This document shows positions 16,343-25,305 of a stretch of DNA of 64,000 bases, in pieces. A program made the position numbers and the translations under genes. Within the stretch, counting starts at the first letter, position 1, and each line of letters begins with the position of its first letter. The notes below the pieces were generated by a model. It did not search any database, had not been told where the DNA came from, and was given only the letters and a program-made list of their open reading frames with translations. The DNA is from an uncultured Lachnospiraceae bacterium (GTDB lineage: Bacteria > Bacillota > Clostridia > Lachnospirales > Lachnospiraceae): the NCBI GenBank assembly GCA_900315735.1, contig ONAD01000001.1, positions 124,001-188,000 on the forward strand, read 5' to 3'.

Positions 16343-16349
16343 TTCGACA
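16343..16349 (-). promoter_or_regulatory. Possible Spo0A box
   Basis: TTCGACA is the exact reverse complement of the core Spo0A box TGTCGAA and lies 28 bases before the metallo-hydrolase start codon. A seven-base match can occur by chance; its closeness to sigE and to a gene start is the only extra support. Confidence 0.35.
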
Positions 16350-16376
16350 ATAAAGAGATGGCGAGGAGATGGTATT

Positions 16377-17981
16377 ATGTTATTGGAGTTTTTAGGGGCT
16401 GCACATGAAGTAACTGGAAGTTGTCATTTTCTACAATGTCAGGATAAGCGGATACTGGTGGATTGTGGTATGGAGCAGGGACCGGATTTGTATGTGAATC
16501 AGGATATTCCGGTGAATGCATCCGATATTGATTATGTGTTTGTAACACATGCCCATATCGACCATTCGGGTTTACTTCCATTGCTGTATAGTCATGGATT
16601 CCGGGGACAGATATTTGCAACAACAGCGACCAGCGAGCTTTGTAATATCATGTTAAAGGACAGTGCACACATCCAGATGTTTGAAGCGGAATGGAGAAAC
16701 CGTAAGGCAAGGAGAGCAGGATTGCCGGAAGTAGTGCCGCTTTATGATATGGATGATGCACAGGGGGTTTTGGAACATTTTGTACCATGTGATTACAATA
16801 AAATCATTGAAATCTGCGATGGAGTAAAAATCCGTTTTGTAGATGCCGGACATCTTCTTGGTTCCTCCAGTATTGAGGTATGGCTGACAGAAGAAGATAA
16901 GACGGTGAAAATCGTATTTTCCGGAGATATTGGTCATGGCAATAAACCATTGATTAAGAATCCGCAGTTTATCGATGAAGCAGATTATGTATTGATTGAA
17001 TCCACATATGGAGACCGGATACATGCAGATCCGCCGGATTATGCAACAGAGCTTGCAGCAGTAATTAAGCGGACATTTGCAAGGGGTGGTAATCTTGTTA
17101 TTCCTGCATTTTCCGTAGGCCGTACACAGGAAATGTTATATCATCTGCGGCGGATTAAGACAGAGCATCTGCTGCCGGAATTTGAGGATTTTGAAACCTA
17201 TATCGACAGTCCACTGGCTGTGGAAGCAACCAATATTTTTCATAAAAGTGTGGAGGACTGTTTCTCGGATGAGGCAAAGAAGCTGGTGGAGCAGGGCATT
17301 AATCCGATTGGCTTCCCGGGACTGAAAACGGCTGTTACCAGTGATGAATCCAAAATGATTAACTTCAGTAAGAAACCGCTGGTTATCATTTCTGCTTCCG
17401 GTATGTGTGAGGCTGGTCGAATCCGCCATCATTTAAAACATAACCTGTGGAGACCGGAAAGCACGATTCTGTTCGTAGGATACCAGGTGCCTGGAACCTT
17501 AGGTCATGCACTTTTGAATGGAGCCAAAGAGGTAAAACTTTTCGGTGAAAATATTCAGGTGCATGCAGAAATCTTAAATCTTCCTGGTATCAGTGGTCAT
17601 GCAGACCGCGATATGCTGACAAAATGGGCATCTGCATTTAAGAACCCACCGAAACGTGTTTTTGTGGTACATGGTGATGATAAGGTCTGTGATGAATTTG
17701 CAGAGCATCTGCATACGGAATTAGGCTATCAGGCGGTTGCGCCATATAGTGGTGATACCTATGACTTATTGGAAAATGTCTGTGTTCATGAAGGAACCCG
17801 TGAACTGGTTGAAAAGAAGAAAGACAAACCGGCAAAGGCATCTTCCAATGTATTTGCAAGACTGCTGGCGGCAGGTCAGAGGCTGCTTAGTGTCATTCAG
17901 AAGAATGAGGGCATCCCAAATAAAGACCTTGCCAAATTTGCTGACCAGATTAATTCTCTGGCAGATAAGTGGGACAGATAG
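16377..17981 (+). CDS. Beta-CASP metallo-beta-lactamase-fold hydrolase (RNA-processing type)
   Basis: 534-residue zinc-dependent hydrolase. The N-terminal metallo-beta-lactamase domain carries the metal motif H58-A-H60-I-D62-H63, with further ligands in DAGHLLGSSS and FSGDIGH. A beta-CASP domain follows (IDSPLA, ASGMCEAGRIRHHL), then the terminal motif GISGHADRDML. This is the architecture of CPSF73-like RNA exo/endonucleases (the 'RNA specificity domain' class). A C-terminal helical extension of about 60 residues is unassigned. The ATG follows GAGGAG. The gene is on its own between sigE and an unknown gene; the substrate is presumed to be RNA but is not shown by the sequence. Confidence 0.85.
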   Translation: MLLEFLGAAHEVTGSCHFLQCQDKRILVDCGMEQGPDLYVNQDIPVNASDIDYVFVTHAHIDHSGLLPLLYSHGFRGQIFATTATSELCNIMLKDSAHIQMFEAEWRNRKARRAGLPEVVPLYDMDDAQGVLEHFVPCDYNKIIEICDGVKIRFVDAGHLLGSSSIEVWLTEEDKTVKIVFSGDIGHGNKPLIKNPQFIDEADYVLIESTYGDRIHADPPDYATELAAVIKRTFARGGNLVIPAFSVGRTQEMLYHLRRIKTEHLLPEFEDFETYIDSPLAVEATNIFHKSVEDCFSDEAKKLVEQGINPIGFPGLKTAVTSDESKMINFSKKPLVIISASGMCEAGRIRHHLKHNLWRPESTILFVGYQVPGTLGHALLNGAKEVKLFGENIQVHAEILNLPGISGHADRDMLTKWASAFKNPPKRVFVVHGDDKVCDEFAEHLHTELGYQAVAPYSGDTYDLLENVCVHEGTRELVEKKKDKPAKASSNVFARLLAAGQRLLSVIQKNEGIPNKDLAKFADQINSLADKWDR

Positions 17982-18038
17982 AAAGTTGAAAAGAACTTGG
18001 CAATAAAGAAATAGAAAAGTATCATAAAAAGTAATCAG

Positions 18039-18082
18039 AAAAGACATTCGTATCTGGAAAATGCCGGTGCGGATGTCTTTTT
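18039..18082 (+). terminator. Terminator after the metallo-hydrolase gene
   Basis: AAAAGACATTCG (18039-18050) pairs with CGGATGTCTTTT (18070-18082 region, one mismatch), with a T run at its end. The rest of the gap to the next gene (to 18253) is AT-rich with short imperfect repeats (ACAGAT, AATATC) and no clear function. Confidence 0.75.
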
Positions 18083-18253
18083 ACACGAGTTTCTCGTAGT
18101 TGCTGTCAAGCATTTACAAATGACTATGGAAAAAGAAGAAATGTTCCGATATATAAGTGTAAGATAAAATGCAGGAAACCAATTAATGTCAAGACAGATA
18201 AATATCGGAATAGATTAATATCAGGACAGATTACGAAATCAGGAGGAAGTGCG

Positions 18254-18850
18254 ATGGCAGTCAGACTGAATTTATTTTCTAATACGGAGCAGGATACAAA
18301 GAAGGTATCTACAGTGGAAGAATTGCCACAGTATATGCTGAAATGCATTTATGATAATAATGTGGCAGAAGAAAGTGAAGAAGCAAAGCAGGAAAAAATG
18401 GCTAAAATCAAGCGGAAATTAGAGGCAGGAAAGAAACTGACCAAAGAAGAACTTTCCTGGCTTCAAAGAAATGACCCCATTGCCTATGCCCATGCAATAC
18501 GTGTTCAGATGATTGCAGAGGAAGTGGAGAAAGAACTGAAAGCTGCAAAGAGCAAAGAAGAAGCAAATCGTATTGTTTCCACCGCTGTTTCCGGTATATC
18601 GGACGATGACCCGGATAAGGAATATATTGTGGCTGCGGTAAACAGAGTGTCAGATGAATTTCACAAATCCGGTGCCTATAGCAGACTGCCGGGAACTCAG
18701 GAAAGTGCAGAAAAGAGAAAGCAGAAAAAGGAAAATGGAATTTCTTTCAAGAGAGAGGATGAAGCTGCGGATGAAAAGGAAGAACTGATGAACTGGAGTC
18801 CGTTGCAGGAAGTCATTGAGAAGCTGCCGACATTTACAGCCGGGGCATAG
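18254..18850 (+). CDS. Uncharacterised soluble helical protein
   Basis: 198-residue acidic, highly charged protein with no transmembrane segment or signal peptide. It appears mostly helical with coiled-coil tendency (about residues 45-120; KLTKEELSWLQRNDPIAYAHAIR is its most family-like part). A central DDDPDKE turn is followed by a low-complexity Lys/Glu stretch and a Trp-Ser-Pro tail. I do not recognise a named domain; I would expect it to be a conserved hypothetical of related Clostridia. The ATG follows AGGAGG. It stands alone between a terminator and the operator region of the next operon. Confidence 0.75.
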   Translation: MAVRLNLFSNTEQDTKKVSTVEELPQYMLKCIYDNNVAEESEEAKQEKMAKIKRKLEAGKKLTKEELSWLQRNDPIAYAHAIRVQMIAEEVEKELKAAKSKEEANRIVSTAVSGISDDDPDKEYIVAAVNRVSDEFHKSGAYSRLPGTQESAEKRKQKKENGISFKREDEAADEKEELMNWSPLQEVIEKLPTFTAGA

Positions 18851-18881
18851 ACAGATATATCAATAAAGAGAAGCTTTTTAT

Positions 18882-18957
18882 TTGACAAGAAAACTTTGCA
18901 ATATATATTGACAAGAAAACTTGGTAATAGTATAGTATGAATGTAAAGAAAACTTGG
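18882..18957 (+). promoter_or_regulatory. Promoter with three copies of a CAAGAAAACTTG operator
   Basis: TTGACA (18908-18913) and TATAGT (18931-18936), 17 bases apart, form a strong promoter for the following two genes. Three copies of a palindromic box, CAAG-AAAA-CTTG or a close variant, start at 18886, 18912 and 18945. The second overlaps the -35 and the third lies downstream of the -10. A further TTGACA at 18882 precedes the first box. This suggests autorepression by the HTH protein encoded by the second gene. Confidence 0.7.
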
Positions 18958-18979
18958 TAAATGAAAGGTGCAGATAATT

Positions 18980-19306
18980 ATGGATAAAGAAGAAATTTTA
19001 GCAAAGAGCCGGAAAGAAAATGAAATGTCAGATGAAAGAGAACATTTCATTAAGATGCAGGGAGCAAATTTTGCAATTGAAGTGTTGATTGTACTCTGGG
19101 TGGTTATGACCAGATTTGCACCATTGGATATTATGGGAAAATTGGCATTAGGTCTTGTGACGCAGGCAACCTGTTTTGCAAATTTTGCCTATCAGGTAAG
19201 AAAGAGCAGAACAAAGACAGCAATCTTTTTTACCATAGCCTTTGCAATTACGACAGTGATTTATCTGTATCAGTTTCTTAACAAAATAAATGCATTACCG
19301 TTCTAA
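18980..19306 (+). CDS. Small membrane protein, DUF6442-like, paired with an HTH regulator
   Basis: 108-residue protein with a charged cytoplasmic N-terminus (about 35 residues, Asp/Glu/Lys-rich) followed by three predicted transmembrane helices (about 36-55, 60-78 and 85-105). I associate this layout with small DUF6442-like proteins commonly encoded next to short XRE regulators in Clostridia; function is unknown. The ATG at 18980 has AAAGGTG 9 bases upstream. Only 20 bases separate it from the HTH gene, so the two form an operon under the repeated operator. A membrane sensor or partner for the regulator is possible but not shown. Confidence 0.75.
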   Translation: MDKEEILAKSRKENEMSDEREHFIKMQGANFAIEVLIVLWVVMTRFAPLDIMGKLALGLVTQATCFANFAYQVRKSRTKTAIFFTIAFAITTVIYLYQFLNKINALPF

Positions 19307-19326
19307 AAAGCAGATGAGGAAATAAG

Positions 19327-19533
19327 ATGGAAGATAAATTGATACTGAAAAACAACTTGAAAGAAGCGAGAGCAGAGGCAAAACTGTCACAATCGGCATT
19401 AGCTAAAATGGTAGGCGTTTCCCGCAATACCATTAGCTCAATCGAAACAGGACAATTCAACCCCACGGCAAAGCTTGCATTGATTTTATGCATTGCATTA
19501 GATAAGAAATTTGAAGATTTATTTTACTTTTAA
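19327..19533 (+). CDS. Short XRE-family HTH transcriptional regulator
   Basis: 68-residue protein made almost entirely of one Cro/C1-type helix-turn-helix (LSQSALAKMVGVSRNTISSIE), ending in the ALDKKFEDLFYF tail typical of the YgzD/YozG-like group. It should bind DNA as a dimer. It is co-transcribed with the upstream membrane protein, and the three CAAGAAAACTTG boxes ahead of the operon are its probable targets. A terminator follows directly. Confidence 0.9.
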   Translation: MEDKLILKNNLKEARAEAKLSQSALAKMVGVSRNTISSIETGQFNPTAKLALILCIALDKKFEDLFYF

Positions 19534-19539
19534 ACGGAG

Positions 19540-19580
19540 AAAAATCCGCATATCAGAGTATATCTGGTATGCGGATTTTT
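19540..19580 (+). terminator. Bidirectional terminator
   Basis: AAAAATCCGCATA (19540-19552) pairs perfectly with TATGCGGATTTTT (19568-19580). It lies between the converging HTH and LUD genes and has T runs for both strands. Confidence 0.9.
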
Positions 19581-19592
19581 GCTGAAATAGCA

Positions 19593-20231
19593 TTAATATC
19601 CTAATTCTTCTCCAATGAGAATTACTTTAATTCTTCCCGGAATACCACTTCTTCTTGTGATAACAACCTGATTGCAGATACACTCCGGTGAGAGGCAGTC
19701 TGCGCACATTCCGGTGAGTGCACATGGTGTTTTCTTGTTAAGACGGATGCAGTTGGCAGGAGTAGCGGTATTATGTACCCGGTCAAGAGCTTCGTCGACC
19801 GTTTTTACAACCTTATTCATACCAGCCATAACAATAACTTCCTTTGGACCGTAGATGAGTGCAGCAACCCGGTTGCCATTTCCGTCGATATTGACAAGCT
19901 GTCCGTCAGAAGTGATGGCATTGGAACTCATAAAATAATAATCTGCATTCAGACACTGATGATAAATTGCAGTTGTTTCTTCCGGTGTGGCAGCTTTGCT
20001 TCTGTCATAAAGTGTAATGTCAGTCTTATTTTGCAGAGCATCCATCATGCCGCATTCAGTTAAAGTCATGGAACCGCCATAACCAACGGTTGCCTGTGGC
20101 GGCAGCATGGAAGTGGCAAGTGCAACGGCTTCTTCTTTGGTGGCACAGTAATATGCTTCAATCTGTCTTTTCTTGAATTTTTCAATCATGGACGTAGCGA
20201 GTGTTTCATAAAATTGTTTCTTTGGATCCAT
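19593..20231 (-). CDS. LUD-domain protein (LutC/YkgG-like)
   Basis: 212-residue protein of the LUD (lactate-utilisation) superfamily. Recognisable features are the VGYGGSMTLTECGM segment, the DYYFMSSNAITSDGQLVNIDGNGNR block, and a Cys-rich stretch near the C-terminus (CALTGMCADCLSPECIC). Stand-alone family members are common in anaerobes; a role in lactate or related redox metabolism is inferred, since no lutAB partner is nearby. The ATG at 20231 is chosen because AAGGAGG lies just upstream; a longer frame would add 19 unconserved residues. Confidence 0.85.
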   Translation of the reverse strand: MDPKKQFYETLATSMIEKFKKRQIEAYYCATKEEAVALATSMLPPQATVGYGGSMTLTECGMMDALQNKTDITLYDRSKAATPEETTAIYHQCLNADYYFMSSNAITSDGQLVNIDGNGNRVAALIYGPKEVIVMAGMNKVVKTVDEALDRVHNTATPANCIRLNKKTPCALTGMCADCLSPECICNQVVITRRSGIPGRIKVILIGEELGY

Positions 20232-20256
20232 AAAGATACCTCCTTGATGCGTAAGT

Positions 20257-20290
20257 GTATGGTGAGAAAAATTTTTAATATACACCATAC
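20257..20290. promoter_or_regulatory. Inverted repeat upstream of the LUD gene
   Basis: GTATGGTG (20257-20264) and CACCATAC (20283-20290) form a perfect 8-bp inverted repeat around an AT-rich 18-base spacer. It lies between the start codon and a possible minus-strand promoter (TTGTCA with TAATAT downstream). It could be an operator or a 5'-UTR hairpin. Confidence 0.4.
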
Positions 20291-20424
20291 AAGATATATT
20301 ACATCATAGGATGGGGATTTGACAATGCGAAAAGGCAGATAGATTGTTTCATTGACAAAAAACATAAATGAGCACAAAATGGGTACAAATAAAAAGGATA
20401 AAAGATAAAGAAAAGAGGAACCAA

Positions 20425-20850
20425 ATGCAAAATAAAATTAAAATTACAATAGAAGAATGCCAGAAATTATTAGAGCAGAATCCCTTTGGAAGTCTGCTGC
20501 AGATGAAGATAACAGAGGCAGAGCAGGGAAGAGTAAAAGCAGAACTGCCATTCAAGAAAGAGTTTACGAATATCTATGGAGATTTGCACGGCGGGGTGTT
20601 GTATTCGGCAGTGGATACCATATGCGGGATTGCGGCAGGAACCTATGGATATTATGTGACTACTGTAGACGGACAGATCCGCTATTTAAAAGCGGCGCGT
20701 GCAACAGAATATGTTACATGCACCGCCAAAGTGGTAAAGCCCGGAAGAAACATTACGGTAGTAGCATTTGAAATTACAGATGCAAGTGGAATGCTCTTAA
20801 ATACCGGTGATTTTACTTTTTATAATCTGAAAGCAAAAGAGAATTTATAA
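20425..20850 (+). CDS. PaaI-type hotdog thioesterase
   Basis: 141-residue acyl-CoA thioesterase of the hotdog fold. The active-site region DLHGGVLYSAVDTICGIAA matches the HGG-x(n)-D pattern of the PaaI group, and the central strand TVDGQIRYLKAA is typical. The substrate is unknown. The ATG at 20425 follows AGAGGAACCAA; an earlier ATG at 20368 would add a Lys/Arg-rich stretch not seen in the family. The end overlaps by 6 bases the stop region of the converging permease gene. Confidence 0.85.
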   Translation: MQNKIKITIEECQKLLEQNPFGSLLQMKITEAEQGRVKAELPFKKEFTNIYGDLHGGVLYSAVDTICGIAAGTYGYYVTTVDGQIRYLKAARATEYVTCTAKVVKPGRNITVVAFEITDASGMLLNTGDFTFYNLKAKENL

Positions 20851-23454
20851 ATTCTCATTTTTTAATGCATCCATGGTATTTTCAGAAGAAAGCTTACGCA
20901 TGGAATAAATCATAGTTGCAGCAACCACTGCAAACACACTGCCAATGGCAATCACGAAGCTGTACCATGGAATAAAGAAACCAAAGTCAATTCCGTCACT
21001 GACTGCCTGATAGATAAGCCAGGTAATTCCAATGGAAACCGGAAGTCCGTAAAGGAGCCCCTTGCAGCCATAGAGCAGACATTCAAACTGCATCATTTTG
21101 CGGAAACCCTTCGGAGAAAGACCGATGGATTTTAACATGGCAAATTCACGTTTCCGTAAGATGATATTGGTAGAAATCGTATTAAATACATTTGCTGCCG
21201 CTATCAGGGAAATTAAGGTAATGAATCCATAAGAGAAAATATTGATAACGGTAATCATGGCACGTTCATTTTCAATGGAATCCATATAATCATAGATGTC
21301 AGCAGAAATATTTTCACTGTCAAATAGCGTATTTAAGTCGGTCTGTACCTGTTTGTGATTATCCGTCTTTATATAGTATGAATTTCCAAGTGTGCTATCC
21401 GGGTTCTGGCTGAGTGCCTGCCAGAACGTGTCCTTACAGGAATATGGAAAAATAAATTTCGCATAATCGGAAGGAGCACTGACACCGAAAGGAATGGTAT
21501 CACTGAAAGCACCTGTAGTGACGGTGCAGGTATTTTTTGCATCTTCGTCGAAAGCGGACAATACAATATCCTGTGCAGAATGATTGGTGAAAATATTAAG
21601 GTCATAGTATTTGTCACTGAATACATGAAGCCGGTCAACCAACACGCCCTTTGGAACAGCGGTATTCTGATAGTCGGAAGGGTTTTCTCCGATTTCTTTT
21701 AAATAATCTTCGAATAAATGATCCTCTACAAAATAAATCACTGTTGTAAGCTCGTAGGAGTCATCTTCCGATAATGTGTTATTGTAAGAAGCCTGTTCAT
21801 AATAAGAGCGGAAACTTTCAAATTCTTTCGTACAGTCCTTTTTAGCTATCGTAAAGTCGGCAGCAAAGCTGGAACCATAAGAAGCCTTATCTACGCCATC
21901 TAAAGCCCGGATTTTGGTTAAAAGAGCATCCGGGTCATAATTATTTTCGGAATATACCGTGCAGGAAAGCTCATAGCCGTTTCCGTTATAAATGCTGCCG
22001 GCGGAATGCGTCAGATAAGCACAAAAGCTGCTGGCAGAAATAAACAGCACAATACTTAAGAAAAGTGAGATAACGGTAGCGCGGTATTTGCTGCGACTTC
22101 GCTTATAGTTCTTGGTGGCAAGCATTCCTTCAAAGCCAAATAATTTTTCTGTAAGTGGAAATGTATGCACTTTTTTAGAACGGATGTTAATATCACTGGT
22201 CTGCCGGATGGCTTCTAAGGCGGATAACTTCATGGACTTCCGTGCCGGCAGGTAAGCAGAAATCAATACCGTAATAAATGCCAGTGCGATGGCAAGTGCA
22301 ATTCCGGCAATGGATGACTGCAGGGTCAGATGCAGTGTAGTGTCACTTCGGTATAGCATGGCAATGGTATCACCGGTGAAATAGAAGGTAATGCCAATTC
22401 CAACTAAACCAAAGAAGATTCCAAGTGGAATACCGATAAGACACAGAAAAGCTGCCTCGAACAGGATACTGTGAATCATCTGGTGTCTGGTTGCACCAAT
22501 GGAGGAAAGCAGACCAAACTGTTTGGTTCGTTCACTGATGGAAATAGAGAATGCATTATAAATCAGTGAAATAGAACCAAGCACGATAATTGCAATTAAA
22601 ATAACGGCAAGGCTGGTAACTGTACGGTTTAGGGAATCCTCCATGGATGCTCCGTCAAGCCGCAGTAAATCATAGTTCATGGTAAATGAATATGGCGCAT
22701 TCTGCTCTAAAAAACTGGATACATCCTTGCTGTTATAAAGACAGAAGTAGATATCCTGATAGGTTGTCTGGGCAGAAGAGAGCGTCAATGCCGTATAACC
22801 CGGAGCATGAAAGTTTTCGAAGGAAGGTCTGGTATAAAAGCCTACCACCTGATAGGTTTTGGACTCCGTATTTGTGATGGTTTCTAACGGAATTACTTTT
22901 CCGTCTTTGGATTTTTCTGATTTATTACCAAGCAGTGAAGTGTTATTATCTAAAACAAAACCGTCTTCATCGACACGTTCTCCCACATCCAGGGTAATTT
23001 CATCATTTAAGTTATAAGCAATACCTCCGTCATAGGCAAGGTGTTCCGGAAGCAGAATCTCAGAATCATTTTCCGGCATACGTCCCTTGGTAATGTGTAC
23101 CGGAAGAAGAGAAGTGATATCATCCGTTACACCACAGATATAAAGGTATGGTTTGTACTGGTTGGCAGAATCGGTAAGATTGGCATATCCAACATATTTT
23201 AAAGAAACAGAAGATTCGATTTCGTCATGGGAGAGAAAATCCTTGGCTTCTGACTGGGTGACACGAAAAGCGGCACCCTGCCAGCTGCCTTCTGTATCAA
23301 TGGTATATTCCTTCATAAATGCATGAAGGGAACTGATGCTGCTGGTAACTGCGGTAAACATGGCAGTAGAAAGAATAATTCCGATAATTGTGACGATGGT
23401 ACGGGTTTTATTCTTTTTTAAATTGGCGAGTGTGATTTTGTGGAAGATATTCAT
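20845..23454 (-). CDS. FtsX-like ABC transporter permease
   Basis: 869-residue integral membrane protein with the MacB/FtsX layout: an N-terminal transmembrane helix (about residues 18-38), a large extracytoplasmic domain, three helices (about 280-405), a central helix (about 460-480), a second extracytoplasmic domain, and three C-terminal helices (about 745-855). Such permeases work with a LolD-like ATPase in peptide or antibiotic export, sensing or lipoprotein-type transport. The gene overlaps the ATPase by 4 bases (ATGA), so the pair is translationally coupled. Because the ATPase has an in-frame stop, the permease may lack its motor. A two-component system lies upstream in the same direction. 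Confidence 0.9.
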   Translation of the reverse strand: MNIFHKITLANLKKNKTRTIVTIIGIILSTAMFTAVTSSISSLHAFMKEYTIDTEGSWQGAAFRVTQSEAKDFLSHDEIESSVSLKYVGYANLTDSANQYKPYLYICGVTDDITSLLPVHITKGRMPENDSEILLPEHLAYDGGIAYNLNDEITLDVGERVDEDGFVLDNNTSLLGNKSEKSKDGKVIPLETITNTESKTYQVVGFYTRPSFENFHAPGYTALTLSSAQTTYQDIYFCLYNSKDVSSFLEQNAPYSFTMNYDLLRLDGASMEDSLNRTVTSLAVILIAIIVLGSISLIYNAFSISISERTKQFGLLSSIGATRHQMIHSILFEAAFLCLIGIPLGIFFGLVGIGITFYFTGDTIAMLYRSDTTLHLTLQSSIAGIALAIALAFITVLISAYLPARKSMKLSALEAIRQTSDINIRSKKVHTFPLTEKLFGFEGMLATKNYKRSRSKYRATVISLFLSIVLFISASSFCAYLTHSAGSIYNGNGYELSCTVYSENNYDPDALLTKIRALDGVDKASYGSSFAADFTIAKKDCTKEFESFRSYYEQASYNNTLSEDDSYELTTVIYFVEDHLFEDYLKEIGENPSDYQNTAVPKGVLVDRLHVFSDKYYDLNIFTNHSAQDIVLSAFDEDAKNTCTVTTGAFSDTIPFGVSAPSDYAKFIFPYSCKDTFWQALSQNPDSTLGNSYYIKTDNHKQVQTDLNTLFDSENISADIYDYMDSIENERAMITVINIFSYGFITLISLIAAANVFNTISTNIILRKREFAMLKSIGLSPKGFRKMMQFECLLYGCKGLLYGLPVSIGITWLIYQAVSDGIDFGFFIPWYSFVIAIGSVFAVVAATMIYSMRKLSSENTMDALKNENL

Positions 23455-24134
23455 GCACGAATCACCTCATCCCGTGTAATTTTACCGTCTTCGATGGCAA
23501 TGATGCGGTCTGCCTGAAGCGCAATGTTTTCATCATGGGTAATGACAACCAACGTCTGGTTGAATTTCTGATTGGAATATTTTAAGAGTTCCACAATTTC
23601 CTGACTATTTTTGGAATCTAAGTTTCCGGTAGGCTCATCGGCTAAGACAACAGCAGGAGCGTTCATTAATGCACGGCCGATGGAGACACGTTGCTGCTGA
23701 CCGCCGGAAAGCTGGTTTGGAAGATGATTTTCCCGTCCTTTTAAAGAAAGAATTTACAGCAGTTCATTTAAATGCTCTTTGTTGACCGGACGTCCATCCA
23801 TGCGGACCGGAAGTGTCATGTTTTCAACGACATTCAGTACCGGAATCAGATTATAAAACTGGTAAATCAGTCCGACCTGACGCCTGCGGAAGATAGCAAG
23901 CTGTTCCTCCTTTTGCGCATAGACATCAGTTCCTTCCATATAGACTTTGCCGGAGGTTGGTGTATCGACACCGCCTAAAATGTGAAGCAGTGTGGATTTG
24001 CCGGAACCGGATGGCCCGATGATAGCGAGAAATTCGCCTTTGTTGACAGAGAAAGAAACGTGGTCTAGGGCAACCACCTGATTTTCTCCTGTTCCATAGA
24101 TTTTTGTGAGATTTTCAGCTCGTAAGATTTCCAT
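23451..24134 (-). pseudogene. ABC transporter ATPase interrupted by an in-frame TAA
   Basis: The frame from 24134 to 23451 encodes a complete LolD/MacB-type ATPase apart from one nonsense codon. Residues 1-126 hold Walker A (GPSGSGKST, 40-48) and the Q-loop (LIYQFYNL). Codon 127 is TAA (23756-23754). The same frame then continues through the signature (QLSGGQQQRVSIGRAL), Walker B (VVLADEPTGNLD) and the H-loop (VITHD) to the normal end. One base change (for example TAA from GAA or CAA) explains it. Possibilities are a true pseudogene, a sequencing error or read-through. The ATG at 24134 has AAAGGAG upstream. Confidence 0.85.
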
Positions 24135-24221
24135 AAGTAACTCCTTTCCATTTGATGCGATTCTAATGAGAAGTATAAGCACCCCAGATGACAGGAGCAT
24201 GACTTTTCAGTGACAGTTCTG

Positions 24222-25226
24222 TCACTTTTTATAGAATTTCAGAATGAAACGTGCACCGCCTTCTTTGCGGTTCTCGGCTTTTAAGGTTCCGTTTTCTTTG
24301 GAGACAATCATGCGGGAGAGGGAAAGACCGATGCCGATGCTCTGACCGGTGGCATTTTTTCCTTTGTAAAAGCGTTCAAAAAGATGAGGGATATCTTCCG
24401 GCAGAAAACCACTTCCATTGTCTTCAATTACGATAGAAACATAGATTGGATTGTCGGTTACCGTAACATCAATCCTGCCACCGGAAGGTGTGTGCTCCAT
24501 GCAGTTCTTTAAGATATTGCCAAGGGCTTCCGCCGTCCATCGTAAATCCGTAGAAAAAGAAAAATCTTCCGGCTCTATGGTTTCATGATACTGGATATCA
24601 CGAAGCTCCAGCGGAATGAGTAAAGGTGCAGCCGCAGTGGAGAGCAGTTCTTTGACAGAGGTTTCGGTCTGGTGAAAAGTAATCGTTCCTGCGTCCATGG
24701 AAGATAATTTCAGTAAAGTTTCAATGAGCCAGTCCATCCGGTCAATTAACATGGATAATTCCCGCAGGGATTCCCTTCGCTTTTCATCAGAAAGAGCTGG
24801 CTCTTTTAAGAGAGTCAGCAAAAGGCGGATAGAAGTAAGGGGAGAGCGGAGCTGATGGGAAATATCAGCCATGGCATCCGCAAGATATTTTTTATCGTTT
24901 TCAAGAGCCTGATTCTGCTCCGCAAGCCGTCTGGTCAGTTTGGCAAGCTCGTTTTGTAAAATTGCCAGTTCACCTTCCATATAGTCGCTGAAATCACCGC
25001 TGCTGTTGCTGTGCAGCATCGCATCTAACTGCTGGCTTAAGGATTCCACCTTCCGGTAACGTTTTCTGGTGAAAATCATAAAAATGAGAATGAAAATAAG
25101 TGATGCAAAAAGGATGATTACACCACAGATAGTATCAAAATAAAATCCGATGACTGAAAATATAAGGCTTACAAGCAGCTGCAGAAACAGGCACTTTTTG
25201 ATTTCTGGATTGCGTAAAAATTTCAT
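24222..25226 (-). CDS. Sensor histidine kinase of the intramembrane-sensing type
   Basis: 334-residue kinase. Two N-terminal transmembrane helices (about residues 11-28 and 34-53) are joined by a very short loop, so there is almost no external sensor domain, as in BceS-like kinases. A coiled-coil linker leads to the dimerisation/phosphoacceptor helix with H124 (ADISHQLRSPLTS), then a HATPase domain (N box ILKNCMEH, G boxes DNGSGF and GIGLSLS). The start at 25226 follows AAAAAGGAG. It is paired with the response regulator upstream and the ABC genes downstream, a layout typical of peptide-antibiotic detoxification modules. The phosphorelay from H124 to D54 of the regulator is inferred. Confidence 0.9.
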   Translation of the reverse strand: MKFLRNPEIKKCLFLQLLVSLIFSVIGFYFDTICGVIILFASLIFILIFMIFTRKRYRKVESLSQQLDAMLHSNSSGDFSDYMEGELAILQNELAKLTRRLAEQNQALENDKKYLADAMADISHQLRSPLTSIRLLLTLLKEPALSDEKRRESLRELSMLIDRMDWLIETLLKLSSMDAGTITFHQTETSVKELLSTAAAPLLIPLELRDIQYHETIEPEDFSFSTDLRWTAEALGNILKNCMEHTPSGGRIDVTVTDNPIYVSIVIEDNGSGFLPEDIPHLFERFYKGKNATGQSIGIGLSLSRMIVSKENGTLKAENRKEGGARFILKFYKK

Positions 25227-25305
25227 AGAGACTCCTTTTTGGAAAATACATTTCCTTCGGTTATCATGGTATTCATATTTATAACAGGTTTTTTCCACAG
25301 TTCAA

